Below, piece after piece: positions 9,336-20,409 of a stretch of DNA of 64,000 bases; positions within the stretch are counted from its first letter, which is position 1; the number at the start of each line of letters is the position of its first letter. The stretch is from Mesostigma viride (taxonomy: Eukaryota > Streptophyta > Mesostigmatophyceae > Mesostigmatales > Mesostigmataceae). The position numbers were made by a program, and so were the translations under genes. Location: contig RPFO01000167.1 in NCBI GenBank assembly GCA_009746045.1, positions 1,177,574-1,241,573 of the forward strand. Reading direction: 5' to 3'. The notes beneath the pieces were generated by a model. That model searched no databases, had not been told where the DNA came from, and saw only the letters and a list, made by a program, of their open reading frames with translations.

Positions 9336-11976
9336 CCAGCTCACTCCAAATAAAAAGTGCAAGTTGAAAGGGTGTAGGCAGTGAAAACATAGATAGGAAG
9401 AACAAACATAGCAGTGATACTAGTAACAAATAGGAGTAAAGGCACAAAGAGAAGTGGTAAAGGAGGGAAAAAGTGAAAAATAATAATTAAACAATAAAAA
9501 TAATAGTGATAATAAATAATAGTACAAACCAATGATGAATATGAGAATAAAAAGGAAAACAGAATAAGTATACAGCCAGCTTGTGTATGTATAGCCAGCT
9601 TGTCCAGCGGGTCCAGCGGGTCCAGCGGCACTGTGGGCTGCAGAGGCAGTCTGGGGGGGTAGATAACGTAGTTGCTGTTTACATTACTAGTTATTTCTCG
9701 ATAATGATACATTACGGAGCCGTCAGAGATCCGCATGCAACATGAGACCGTCGAAGGCCGGCCGATCCTTTTTTGGTACCCACATGATGCCGTCACGTGC
9801 TTAGTATTAACATATAATAAGTAGTGAATAGTAGCACACCAGAAAATGAAACCCTAGCATTGAACACATATTAGTCGTAAACACATTAATAGGAAATACA
9901 CGTATTAGTAGTATTATCATATAGTGATTGAGTCGAATGATAATTTACGTAGGTCAGAGATGATTCGGGACGCAGCATTAAAAATTAATAGTAAAGCATA
10001 ACATTAAGAATGGCTCAAACCCTATATATAGCAAGGGAATGCATGTATTATAAATTATTGTTATCATTCTTATTAGCATTATAGTGGTATATTTATCATT
10101 CACCAGTTGTCCGCTTGCGTGTTTATATTCTTAGTAGCTTGCAGATCGGGGACATCATTGCATCATTGCATCATGCAGCACGCGCACTTGCGCAGTCGAT
10201 ACAATACATGTACTTCTGCCTCGACTCAACATGCAGTCCGTGCTGCCGCAAACAGTGGCCGGCTTGACGTGGTGATTTTTGCTTTTGTGTTTGTTCAAAT
10301 ACCAAGGCATGCAGTCCAAAAACTCTTTTACAATAATTATACCGGTCGATGTCAATATTTGAGCTGCATTGTCAATGACATGCATTCGACACTCAGAATG
10401 CTCTTTACAGTGCAGTGTGGTATGGCATACCATATCTATAAAGTTATTATAAAGAAAATTACATATTGTAAGGGGTCTAGATAGGTTCATCGGTTGTGAA
10501 TCATTTTAGTTAGGCCAACTTTATAATAGTGCCAGTCTGTGACCAGCCGCCAGGCGGCTTAGATAATTGTGCAAGGCAGTCTAGGGAAAAAGTAACTGTT
10601 AACGCGTTCACATTACTTGACTAAGAGTCTGGTGCGCACGCTGGGGTGAGTTCCTCATGGCATATTTTTGGCAGAGGCCAGTGGTTTGGCCAACTTTACC
10701 GTCGGGAAATTAGTACCTAGCAACAGCGGTCGAGGCCTAGTAACGCTGTCAAAGTCGGGAAGTATGGCGGAGGCCTGGGTTGACCAAAAGTTGGGAAATC
10801 GCCATTGAAGTATGTAAATTATGCGAATTATTACCCGAATGCCCTGGCACGCGGACTTAGTAGTTTTAGTAATTAAGTACAATGCTCGCAATTGCATTAC
10901 TTTCTTCCACTTGCGAGCAAGCACGGCAAGATGTAGTGCGTTGGCTGTGCTTGCTATCCATTTCTCTCTGTCTTACACTGTGCTGCTTCAATGTCGGCAT
11001 TTTGTCCGACGGTGTATTCCTGTCACTTGTCATTTTGATTGAATATATATTAGCAGGAATTCCTCTCTTCTTTTGTTTCTGCCACTTACTGCTTAATTCT
11101 GTCATAAATCATGATTTTGCTGCAGATTTATGTAACTTGTCATCACTGTCAGGTTAATAATAGTAGTAATAATGTAATGGCGGACTCTCGAGACTTTTTG
11201 CATGTGAGTACTGCTGCCAGCTAGCCGCGCAAAGCCGGTCTTGATCTCCTTGGACTTGACAGCTGCAGATGCCCCATGGTCTGACCAGGCATATGGTCCT
11301 ACAGTAGCTCCATGTACAGGCAGCGCTGCCAGCGCTCGTCTTGCGCTATAAACCTGCCGTCGGAGCAGCGGGCCTGTTGTTCCGCTGCATACTCAAAGTT
11401 TTGGCGACCGGCGGCCAGGCGGTCTGAATGCATGCACTGTGGGCTCGGCCCAAGCCGGCTGGCACAGTTAAAATTATTTTGTAGTAGTCGTTAGTGGTGT
11501 CAGCTAACCGATTGCTCTGAATTTCAGTGGCAGGCTTCTGACGTCCAGCTGTTTCACGCTTCTGAGTAACCTGTTAGTTGCCACTCGTTTCCATAGATAC
11601 AATGTGACAGTCATGATTAATACTAGCCCTTAATGAAATATGTAATGTCCATACCTTCTACACTGGTTTCACTTAATCCGGCCTCTAGTAGGAGGCGCTC
11701 AAATTGGATCAATGATACTGTGCATACAATGCTGCTGCCAGGCCTCTCTAACAATCATCACATTCTTGCGCTGTTGCATTATTATGCAGGACCAGCTGCC
11801 AGTGGGGCGCGATCAAGATCCTGTAATAAACCAACATTGCTTGGTATAGCCTGCGCTTATCCGAGGACACGTAGCCATCCACGTACGATGCACCGGATGC
11901 TATTTAATTCCATACCTGATCGGATCCCTATTCCCCATTACCAGAATACGCTGGTAGCGGCGCTCACTACTCTTCA
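9336..11976. other. No gene recognised upstream of the LRR gene
   Basis: About 2.6 kb with only short unmatched ORFs, a triple GGGTCCAGC unit near 9607-9632 and scattered AT-rich sequence. It must contain the promoter of the LRR gene, but no TATA box or other element can be singled out. Confidence 0.4.
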
Positions 11977-13359
11977 ATGAGTTTAGTCCGGCAACGCGAC
12001 ATGTCCAGAGATCATGAGTCGGCCAGAATTGATGCAAGAACACCCCTTGCGCCAGCTCGACCACGGCTTGCATGCCTTGACACCATCATGGCAACGCACG
12101 ACGTGAGCGCACGCGTTCTCGGGGAGCTGCCTTTGATCCAGCGCGTATGGTTGCGCCAGGTGTCGCGGGCCATGTGCGGTGCCGTTGATGCATCGCTCGC
12201 AACCATCCTTGAGCTTACCCGGGATGACATGGAGGCCATTAAGCACCTATGTACGCGGAAGGAGGACGCCGCCTGGTTGTTCGGCAAGTTGGTGAACCTG
12301 CGCAAGTTCATCAACCCGTGGCGGGGGGGCGACCGGGGCACAGTGCTCACCGATCGCTTCCTGTTTGAGCTGCTCACTAAGTGCCGGTCATTGGAGCATG
12401 TTGCAGTGCATGGGGCCAAGCTGATAACGGATGCAAGCATTGTCCTCCTGGGCCAGATCAAGGCCCCCTTGAAGTCGTTGGACGTGGGGGGTTGCGTGGG
12501 GGTCACGGATGCAAGCATGCAGGCGGTGGCCACAAAGTGCACGCAGCTGCACCACCTGGACGTCTCTAACTGCCCGGGGATCACGGACGCCAGCATCGTG
12601 GCCGCGGGTCACTTGGAGCTCTTGCGGTCTTTGAACGTGCATACGTGCCCAGGGGTAACGGACGTCGGGATCAGTGCTATTGGTGAAAACTGTCGGCAGC
12701 TGGAACATATCCGTGTCTCAGGCTGCGTCCGCGTGACAGATTACAGCATCATCATCCTGGGCTCGAACTGTTCGCAGCTGCGGAAGTGCTGCTTTTCCAG
12801 CTGCTGCGGCGTGACCGACAAGAGCATCCAAGTCATCGCTGCGGGTTGCCCATTCCTTGAGCACTTGGAACTCGAGGGGTGCTCTAACGTGACTGATAAG
12901 AGCATTATGAGGATCTGTGAGAACTGCCTGGGCCTGCTCTACTTGAACGTCTTTGGGTGCGTTGGTGTCACAGACAGTAGTGTCCGGATCTTGGCAGAGA
13001 CATGCCACGGGCTCCAACACCTTGACGTGGGCCAATGTCCCCAGGTCACCGATGAGGGCATCTGGGCGGTTGGGAATGGCTGCACCCAGTTGGAGTATCT
13101 CAACGTGTCCGACTGTGTGGAGATCACGGACTGGAGCATTGCCAACATTGCGAAGAGCTGCAGGCACCTAAAGGCATTGCACGTGTCCCATTGCCATAAA
13201 GTCACCAATGCAAGCATTCGACAGGTGGATGAGTGCTGCAAACAGATGCAGTACCTGTACTATGCAGGATGCCCTGGCATCACGGATTATGATATCAAGA
13301 TAGTCAGGGACCATGCTAGACAAGTTGTGGATTACCTGGAGGCATGGTTGGATTCTTAG
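11977..13359 (+). CDS. Cysteine-type LRR protein with F-box-like N-terminus
   Basis: An intact 460-residue single-exon ORF. Residues about 43-75 (ELPLIQRVWLRQVSRAMC) resemble a weak F-box: LP, then a hydrophobic stretch and VSR. From about residue 125 to 450 there are some twelve repeats of roughly 26 residues of the form LxxLDVxxCxxVTDxSIxxxxxxC, the cysteine-containing LRR subtype found in AMN1, FBXL and Skp2-type substrate receptors. Such proteins usually present substrates to SCF ubiquitin ligases or bind partners through the concave LRR face. Start choice is uncertain: Met1, Met9 or Met38 could be used, and Met38 would still keep the F-box-like part. It is the only full-length host-like gene in the window and is flanked on both sides by transposon remnants. 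The F-box call is inferred; the LRR call is firm. Confidence 0.85.
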   Translation: MSLVRQRDMSRDHESARIDARTPLAPARPRLACLDTIMATHDVSARVLGELPLIQRVWLRQVSRAMCGAVDASLATILELTRDDMEAIKHLCTRKEDAAWLFGKLVNLRKFINPWRGGDRGTVLTDRFLFELLTKCRSLEHVAVHGAKLITDASIVLLGQIKAPLKSLDVGGCVGVTDASMQAVATKCTQLHHLDVSNCPGITDASIVAAGHLELLRSLNVHTCPGVTDVGISAIGENCRQLEHIRVSGCVRVTDYSIIILGSNCSQLRKCCFSSCCGVTDKSIQVIAAGCPFLEHLELEGCSNVTDKSIMRICENCLGLLYLNVFGCVGVTDSSVRILAETCHGLQHLDVGQCPQVTDEGIWAVGNGCTQLEYLNVSDCVEITDWSIANIAKSCRHLKALHVSHCHKVTNASIRQVDECCKQMQYLYYAGCPGITDYDIKIVRDHARQVVDYLEAWLDS

Positions 13360-13362
13360 CAT

Positions 13363-13659
13363 TATGAAATTGCCTACTAACAGTAGTTGAATGGCAGCTA
13401 TAGTCTCCTTGATAGTAGACTCTCAACCTCGTGAGCCGCCTGCTGTGGCCTGCCTTTTCAAGGCAATGGTGGGAGAGGCGGCGGCATAATGTCCAGCTTA
13501 CCCCCTTCTTGCTGACATGCATCAATATGAGGGAATCAGAATGTAGAACCTACTAAAACAGTTTGAAACCCATGGCTCTCCCAACCGGGCCGACGCGCGC
13601 CCCCCGAATGAATCAAATGACTGATGAATGAATTCCCAAGAGAGCACATGTCCATCCCT
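13363..13659. other. 3' flank of LRR gene
   Basis: No coding feature. It should hold the 3' UTR, but neither AATAAA nor TGTAA was found at a convincing distance. Confidence 0.35.
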
Positions 13660-14443
13660 AGAGGCTTTCACAAAAGGTCCATGCATGGGTGGCCACCTTG
13701 AACATGCCACCCACGGCCACTGAGGCCGGCCTCCCACCGGGTGAGGACAAAGCCTGGCTTGACAGTGCCAGGGCGGGCTTGGTGCCAGAGTAGCCAGTGT
13801 CTGATCGATGCCTGCACTAATGGTTGTCTCACTTCTTCTGATGCCACCAGCCTGCATGACTCTAGCCTACCTTCTGATATCCTCCTGATCTGTGCAGGCC
13901 AGCCTATGTCTAAGAATGATGTGGAAAACAACGGGTAAATCAGCGTAAGTACAATTAATCCTCATTGCTGATAATATGGAATAGTTCAGCGCTCCGGCAT
14001 AACACCATGGTGACGGCTCCATCGAGCTGCTGAGAATCTTTCTTCTGCGTCCACACCTCCATGCCCTTCGCGGCCTCCATCGATCTAGTTCTGTATGCGA
14101 TGTCAGAGGCTTGCAGAGCTGCGTGGTCGCACCGCCATTCCCCATTTACCGGCGGGACAAGGCGGCACCCTGGGCACCAGTCCTGCATGTAAACCTTCAG
14201 CTCCATGGAGGATAAACGTTTGTTCCTCTCTCTCAAACGCAAGAAGTTGCACCACCTCGATCCCCTGGACGATGGATGCCTCGACCTCACCCTGCTCAGC
14301 AGCAGCAGCAACACGACCTGCCGCCCTTGTGGCCGCAGTACCTCCGCCACAAGCAAGACCCCAAGAAGCCCAATGAAGGTGTTCTGGAGGGGCGGGGTCT
14401 TGCAATAGAAGTTACAACCCTCCCCACGGGCTAGACTAGCCAT
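13660..14443 (-). pseudogene. Degenerate LINE-B C-terminal fragment
   Basis: Minus-strand frames give HIISNED, YADLPVVFHIILRHRL and a preceding QQLDGAVT. These align in order with RLDGTVT, HISNED and YADLPYVSHILRHRRL of the better LINE-B copy at 14800-15212. The matching part is 13660-14060. The rest, up to the ORF start at 14443, is open but less clearly related. Stops and frame changes show that it is old. Confidence 0.6.
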
Positions 14444-14511
14444 TTCATGTAGTCACACCCATGTTTGGGTGATGATGCAACAGGTCTGTGCAACGCCAAT
14501 GTGCACCCCTA

Positions 14512-15212
14512 TTAATTAATTAATTAATTAATTATTTAAAATTAATTAATTATTTAAAAATAATTAATTAATTAGTTATAATTAAACTAATTAATAGACA
14601 CGTGACTGGGTCACGTAAGCATAAGCCCTCACTCAGTGGTAGGGGAACATGGGATGGAATGGATGAGGCATAAGCTATCTAGGTCCTACCGTAGTTGCAG
14701 GGTTGTTAAGTGGACACCACGGCCTGAATCGCTATGAATGCCATATACGCGGTCACGCGTGGAGCCCCCACAGACTTGGGGGTGGTCTCCTTCATCACTA
14801 CTTGCCATCTATCCTTGCGTACCATCGGCCTCCATATGTTACAGACAAGCCAGGAGGTTGCTCGGGTGTGAGCCCGTCACGTCTAGGGTAGCTCATGTCC
14901 ATGCCGAGTCTATCACGAAAAGTCCACGGGTGGCGGCCCTGCCGCCCGCGGCCTGGGGCACGCCAGGTGAGGACATAACACCCAGGCTGGGCGGGGTTGG
15001 TGCCAGCTAGTCTATATCTGATGTGTCTATGTACCTGATCTGTGCGGGCCAGGTGCCCGGCTAGGCCCAGGCGCCTGTGCCTAAGAATGTGGGAAACATA
15101 GGGCAAATCAGCGTACAAATCCTCATTACTAATGTGCAATCCAAAGGGGATGTTAAGGGCCGTGCGCAGCATCTTGGTGACGGTGCCGTCGAGTCGTTGC
15201 TCCAGCTCCTTC
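14512..15212 (-). mobile_element. LINE-B 3' half, split by the copia-type element (part 1)
   Basis: The C-terminal end of a LINE RT protein: RLDGTVTKML, ISNEDLYADLPYVSHILRHR, LGLAGHLARTDQ, then the PAQPG and WTFRDRLGMDM region. It is followed by about 300 bp of 3' UTR ending in CACGTGTCTATTA and a long TTAA/TTTAAA tract (14512-14588) in place of poly(A). At 15212 it is interrupted by the copia-type element and resumes at 23044, just past the duplicated CCTTC. The RT core upstream is missing, so the copy was already 5'-truncated before being split. Confidence 0.8.
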
Positions 15213-15829
15213 AGTTGTGAGGGTAAGAATGCCACGAATTCCGCCATGGTTCTTGCAGGAAGTTGCCTTTATTAATAATCAGGAAACACAGACGTAAGTC
15301 ACGTCACTTCCAAGACTGCACGCAGCACAGGCGACAGGGTCGCAGTGCCAAGAGAACGTGCACGCAAGAACTAGCGTCCCGGTGTGACCAAGTCACTCAT
15401 ATAGCTTACTAGGGACGCGTCCAAGTATTCAGCTGCACTGTCACAGCTGAACTGTCAATCAATTGATTACACAGACTCTGGCACGCCTTTGGCGCGCAGA
15501 TCTATCAATTGTCCATACGGCTAGTCCTGTGGACCTATCCGTACACTAGTCAGCATCAATTGTCTCATAGGTCCTGGCGCGCTACAGTGCGCCTACCTAT
15601 CAATTGACCATCAAGTCCTGTACAAGTCCTGTCAACGTCCTGCGGACTATCAAAGTGACACTTGTACATCCTGTGTCCGTACGCGCCCACAGTGGCGCGC
15701 CGGGTACTGTCGGCACAGCCTAGGAAACGTCATAACTTTTACGTTCCTTAACCAAATGAGGCGTTCAAGGTGCCGTTGGAAAGAGCGTAACAATCTCTAT
15801 CCATCTAACGTAAATCCTTTACGTTAACT
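15213..15829 (-). repeat. 3' LTR of copia-type element
   Basis: Matches 22422-23038 over 617 bp; the differences spotted are a G/A near 15330 and a T/C near 15815. On the element strand it starts AGTTAACG and ends CACAACT, so the ends form AGTT/AACT inverted repeats rather than TG/CA. An AATAAA signal lies at 15268-15273. The middle carries several copies of a TATCAATTG motif and GGCGCGC pairs that could form stems. Confidence 0.92.
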
Positions 15830-15849
15830 CCAATCCCTTCTTTTCTTTA
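15830..15849 (-). other. Polypurine tract of copia-type element
   Basis: On the element strand AAAGAAAAGAAGGGATTGG abuts the 3' LTR, the position and composition expected of the plus-strand priming site. Confidence 0.8.
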
Positions 15850-16779
15850 GGGATCACATCCCCTGCCAGGGACCCTTGAAGTAGCTTGAAATGTCCTTCA
15901 CTCCAGCTTGAAGCTTGAACAGATGTCTTTAATGGCCATTGCCATTCCCCCAGCCCTTTCTTTTAAGGAACTGGAAAAGAAACAGATCTGCCACAGGGAA
16001 AACCATTTCATGAGAAATGGATAAAAACCTATGGAAGTGGCATTACAGAGTACCACCAGATATTAGAAGCACACAAAATTAAATACATACAGGTTAATTC
16101 TATGAGGTCTTCTCCAGGAATTAATCCCATCACCTCGGTAGAGCCTCCAGTACAATGACCTTCTGGCGGTGAGTTACATTAATCCCAGATACTAATCCCA
16201 TAAAACCCAGTACATATTCAATATAAGTACAATAAATCCATGACAATTAAAATACCACTTGACAAAGTAAGGCGTATTACAATAGTTTGCCTGTCATTCT
16301 CTCAACAGGGGTCTATTGGCGCCCGTCTTACGGCGCCCGTCTACTTGCCAGATGGTAAACTGCCACAGCAAACAAATGACAAAATGAAACACATAGGCAA
16401 CAATTAAATCCTGCCCTGGGGAACTAGGGAAGTCTGAACAGGCAAACACCTGAACAGGCCAGCTTGTAGAAACATAATACCAGGGAATCGAACCCCGCCC
16501 TATAAACCCCAGAATAAAGGTTCCCAGACCATTGTGAGAGGTATGTACAAATATACATTTCTTTTAAAATAGAATACATGGTCTGTAATGGACCTGTCAA
16601 CCTTGTGTAGTCAACAGCATGAACCCCAGCCAAAACCTGGCTGTATCCTGATTAAAATCAGAGTGAGTGTACCATGGTCCATGAGCCTTAGTACAGACTA
16701 AAATACAGGTATTATGCCAGTCACAATGCTGACACTACCACACAATCTGCTCTCCAATGCCCTATAACCATGCACCAGC
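15850..16779 (-). other. Non-coding 3' region of copia-type element
   Basis: About 0.9 kb between the pol stop and the polypurine tract, with only one short unmatched ORF (16424-16633). A long 3' untranslated region is unusual for compact copia elements; no domain is recognised. Confidence 0.5.
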
Positions 16780-19700
16780 TTAGACAGCTTGCTGAGATGG
16801 GTCCATCAGAGACTGAAGAACCTTGTATTGCACTGCTGCCTTCTGCACTAGCTTGGTCAAAGCATCAGCAGGATTGTCAACCCCAGGGATATGCTCAATA
16901 TTGGCCAAGGAGGACAACTCCTTAAGAAGGAGATAATCCAAGTCCCTACTTCTGGCCATCTGCCTGTGCACAAACTGCACCATCCCCATGGAGTCTGTTT
17001 TTAGAAGAGTGGTAACCTGAAGTGGCCAAGGAGTGTTAGAAGTCATCTGATGAAGCAACTCCTTCAGATAAAGGCTTGTGTGAATGCCTTCACAAATAGC
17101 CCTGCATTCTGCCACATCACTGCTGACAGCCACCCGTTTGTGCAGGCGACTAAACCAGCTCACCAAACTCCCCAGGCCTTCCTGTCTGAGCACAAAGAGC
17201 CCTGCAGCCCTGCCCCTGACCTTGGAGACCTGCCTGCTGTCCATTGAGCTATCCACATACAGCTCCATGCAAATGGGTTGTGATAAATCCACTGCAGACA
17301 ACAGAATGCCAGATGAAGCCCTGACCTGATCAGCCACCTTGGCAGACCCTAGCTCCACCAGCATGTCATCAGGCAACCTGGCTATGACCATAAGGTCTGG
17401 CCTGGAAATGCCTGCCACCCAAGCAACCATGCCCCTCACCATGGGACACAGTGCCTGTGTGATGGTTGGAGGAAGCTTGCTAATGAGGGTCTCTTGATAG
17501 TCATTGCCCCCCACCAGCAGCATACGCCACTCCCCTCCCTTCTTCACCAGTGTGGCCTCCATGCCCACAAACAGCAGAGGCTCATTCTCCACCTGCCATT
17601 GCTCCCTACCCAGAGGAAACTTGGACTTAATGATGGAGATCAGCTCCTTAAGCCACGACGTGGGAGCTATCAGATGTAGGTCATCCCCGTGCAGCGAAGC
17701 ATACACTGGCAGGCCTTCCCATTGCCCCAGAAACAGACAGGGGTCTACAGGAGAGACCTTCAAGTTGCAATGCTCCTTCAGGAAACGGTTGAGAGTCTCC
17801 CTCCAGATTATTGGACTTGACCTCAGGCCCTCCAGGCCCTTGAGGATTTTAAGGAACTCCGTGTGGATGTCCCTTTTCCATACAGCAGGCACCCTAACAT
17901 AGAAAGGCGTCTTGCCCTCCCACTTTTCCTGTGCCACATCTGCATCACCCTCCAGAAATGCCCTCTTGAAGTCTATCACCACTGAGCCATAGTCCAAGCC
18001 CTTGTTGAGAAGGCCTAGAAAGACACACAGCAGCAGCCTCCAAGTATCATGCAGCATGCCAGGGGTATACAACTCCTCAGCAGTGCACTCACCAGTACCC
18101 TTGAACTCATTCAGCACTGGCCTGACATGTGGTACCTTGACCCCGTCCACCTCCTTCATCTTGATGACAAACTTGAGCTTGAGTAGACGTCGTGCAGGAG
18201 GCAGGTCATTGACAGGTTCCACGCATTTCTTGGAGATCCAGTCCTCCCCAGATTTAATCAGACCCAGTGTGACCTGGGGACACATAATGGGAGAGGACAT
18301 GAGCTTCACCAGGCCTTGGTAGTTGATAGGGCTGTGTCCAGCAAGTGAGTGAGGACCAATGCCCAAACTGCTTGGATGACTAGCAGCTGGCAGTATGAGG
18401 TCATCAACCAAGGGCTCCTGCCCCTGGCACACTTGCACACGCTTAACCGTCCTGGTTACTGCACGTGATAGGTGAGTGGTCCTGAAATTAATCAGTGGGA
18501 CCTGACCAGCCCCTTCCTTAGTCAGGAGAGAGGACGTGATCACTACCCCATCCTGGCATAGGAAATTCTGCCCCAGAAGAGCAGGTCCTTGATAGCCCTC
18601 CAAGACACAAAAAGCAGTGTCCTGTCCAAGGATAGGAATGAATACCTCACCCAGTACCTTCACGTGTACCCCGCCACTGAAGTCAGACACAAACTGATAG
18701 CTGGGTTCAGACATGCTGTACCCTGCTGCAGCCCTGGTCCCAATAATGGAGACCTGAGAATTAGTGTCTACCTCTAAGGCAGTGTCCAGCCCCAGATTGC
18801 CATGCCACCTGAGCTTGGCTACCTTGGGCTGCTTCTTGGCCCTTTGTAGAGCCCCAATCAATCCAGCCAAACTTGTCCCCCTGGGCTTGGTTAGTGCCTT
18901 GGGCTTGACAGTTGACTCCCCAGCTGTTGACCTTGCAGCCTGTTCAACAAGTACCTCTGCAACCTGGCCAGGGCTGACAGATTCCCCTGCAACAGATGTG
19001 GTCGTTGCGTCAGTGATGTCACCTGGGACCTGAAAATCCTGCAGATCCTGTGAGCCTTGTGCCTGACTGCCCTCATTCATCAGGTTAGGCTTGACATATG
19101 ACCAACTCAGCCGGTGTACATGCTTTGGTTCGTCCTCCATGCTGACCAAGCATGCGTGGCTAGCTTCATCAACCTGGGTAACCACCCCAGGACTCCAGCT
19201 ACCACGTTTGCCATAAAGGCTAGGTTCCTTCCAAGCTAGGACCTTCTGACCCACTTGTGGCTCCAGCATCTTCCAACCCCGGTCCTTCTCCCTCAGCTTG
19301 GCAAAGGTGACATGTGCAGCATGTTTCCAGCCCTCCAGCACATGTGGTGGGCACAGGCCATGATATAGACCCATTGGGCTGACAGCAACTCCATCATAGT
19401 AGAAGTTAACCCTGCTGTTCAGCTGCTGCTCCACGTTCCTCAGCCATGCACTCCTGACAAGTGCAGGTGCAGACAAGGGTACCCAGTCTTCAGAGATGAT
19501 CAATTTCTTGACCTCCTGGATTGCCCTCTCGATAGCACCCTGCTGCCCATGAGCCTCCCTAGGTGTAACCAGCAACTCAGGAAGGGTAGGATCACCCTTG
19601 AGATGCTGAAACTGCATGTCCACCTGGATCCTTGTGGTAGGAAACTTGGCTCTTACATTCTGCAGGGCAGCCAGCAAGTACCTGTTCTTCATAGAAGGTA

Positions 19701-20265
19701 AATGCTCCAGCACCTTGTATTTCGTGTACCTGTCCACGCACACCAACAGTTGCATGCCCCTGATGTGTTGGATATCACACTGCAGATCACCAATGCTCTG
19801 AGGTAGAGCTTTGGCATGTGATTTCCTGGGCTTGTTGGAGGACAACTGGCACTTACACCGTGAGGCAGCTTGCTGACACGCCTTAAGAAGGGGTGCCCTG
19901 CCCATACGGAAGGCAAAGTTGTTTGACAGAGAAGTGGCATGCCCAAACATGTTGTGGATTCGGGCACCCAACTCCTGGTACACAGAGGAAGCAGTCCCTG
20001 GCACAGTCAGGACTGTGCTGTCAGGTTGTCCAGCATCACCATGCTGACTTCCATCCTGTTCTGACTCAGAGCCTGAGTCACCCTGCTCATGCCCAACACC
20101 TGGACCGCCAGCAGGGACCACATGCATACCACCAGAGGCCTTCACACCCCTCTGTGGTTGTACATTGGTTTCTCTCAAAATGAGAGGTCCACCCTCGTGC
20201 CCAGCACGAGGATGCATAGGGTCAGACATACTTACAGCTGCATCAGCTGTCAAGGACGTCTTCAT
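16780..20265 (-). CDS. pol: Pol of copia-type element: integrase, retropepsin-like, RT, RNase H
   Basis: 1161 residues from the first Met; the frame is also open upstream to the gag stop. An integrase zinc-binding-like segment (HNMFGH, then CQQAASRCKC) is followed by an integrase core with candidate D, D and E in LQCDIQHI, RIQVDMQF and QGAIERAI. A retropepsin-like segment comes next, with DTNSQVSII in the place of D-T/S-G and ALLGQNFLCQDGVVI as the C-terminal strand. The RT domain has VIDFKRAFLEGD, KGLEGLRSSPIIWRE and YASLHGDDLHLI, where HGDD replaces the usual YVDD. RNase H shows ELYVDSSMDSR, SSDVAECRAI and HIPGVDNPADALTK. The RT/RNase H block is clearly Ty1/copia-type. The position of the protease-like part after integrase, and its DTN in place of DTG, are the odd points; it may be inactive. 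Confidence 0.85.
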   Translation of the reverse strand: MKTSLTADAAVSMSDPMHPRAGHEGGPLILRETNVQPQRGVKASGGMHVVPAGGPGVGHEQGDSGSESEQDGSQHGDAGQPDSTVLTVPGTASSVYQELGARIHNMFGHATSLSNNFAFRMGRAPLLKACQQAASRCKCQLSSNKPRKSHAKALPQSIGDLQCDIQHIRGMQLLVCVDRYTKYKVLEHLPSMKNRYLLAALQNVRAKFPTTRIQVDMQFQHLKGDPTLPELLVTPREAHGQQGAIERAIQEVKKLIISEDWVPLSAPALVRSAWLRNVEQQLNSRVNFYYDGVAVSPMGLYHGLCPPHVLEGWKHAAHVTFAKLREKDRGWKMLEPQVGQKVLAWKEPSLYGKRGSWSPGVVTQVDEASHACLVSMEDEPKHVHRLSWSYVKPNLMNEGSQAQGSQDLQDFQVPGDITDATTTSVAGESVSPGQVAEVLVEQAARSTAGESTVKPKALTKPRGTSLAGLIGALQRAKKQPKVAKLRWHGNLGLDTALEVDTNSQVSIIGTRAAAGYSMSEPSYQFVSDFSGGVHVKVLGEVFIPILGQDTAFCVLEGYQGPALLGQNFLCQDGVVITSSLLTKEGAGQVPLINFRTTHLSRAVTRTVKRVQVCQGQEPLVDDLILPAASHPSSLGIGPHSLAGHSPINYQGLVKLMSSPIMCPQVTLGLIKSGEDWISKKCVEPVNDLPPARRLLKLKFVIKMKEVDGVKVPHVRPVLNEFKGTGECTAEELYTPGMLHDTWRLLLCVFLGLLNKGLDYGSVVIDFKRAFLEGDADVAQEKWEGKTPFYVRVPAVWKRDIHTEFLKILKGLEGLRSSPIIWRETLNRFLKEHCNLKVSPVDPCLFLGQWEGLPVYASLHGDDLHLIAPTSWLKELISIIKSKFPLGREQWQVENEPLLFVGMEATLVKKGGEWRMLLVGGNDYQETLISKLPPTITQALCPMVRGMVAWVAGISRPDLMVIARLPDDMLVELGSAKVADQVRASSGILLSAVDLSQPICMELYVDSSMDSRQVSKVRGRAAGLFVLRQEGLGSLVSWFSRLHKRVAVSSDVAECRAICEGIHTSLYLKELLHQMTSNTPWPLQVTTLLKTDSMGMVQFVHRQMARSRDLDYLLLKELSSLANIEHIPGVDNPADALTKLVQKAAVQYKVLQSLMDPSQQAV

Positions 20266-20406
20266 AGGAACCTGTACCTCTCCAGGTGACCTGGGGCCAC
20301 ACTGAACCTGGAGATCACCCTCTTGTTGCCCAGATATAAAATCTGCATTGGAGCACCTGGCCTCCCCCTTGGGTGAATTAAGGTGTGTAGGGGTTGCCTC
20401 AGACAG

Positions 20407-20409
20407 TCA
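20407..20409 (-). promoter_or_regulatory. In-frame UGA between gag and pol, candidate readthrough site
   Basis: The gag frame ends CAG TGA CTG. The same frame then stays open for 47 codons up to the first Met of pol at 20265, so readthrough of one UGA would give a Gag-Pol fusion. UGA followed by CU is a known leaky context in plant and viral messages. Alternatives are independent initiation at 20265 or a point mutation of a sense codon. Confidence 0.6.

Noticed and set aside
9341-9796. 151-residue minus-strand ORF
   Set aside because: Low-complexity, repeat-derived composition with no family motif or splice context.
14798-15247. 149-residue ORF starting MAEFVAFLPSQL as a host gene
   Set aside because: Its first residues are encoded by the copia-type LTR and the rest is the LINE-B C-terminus, so it is an accidental fusion.
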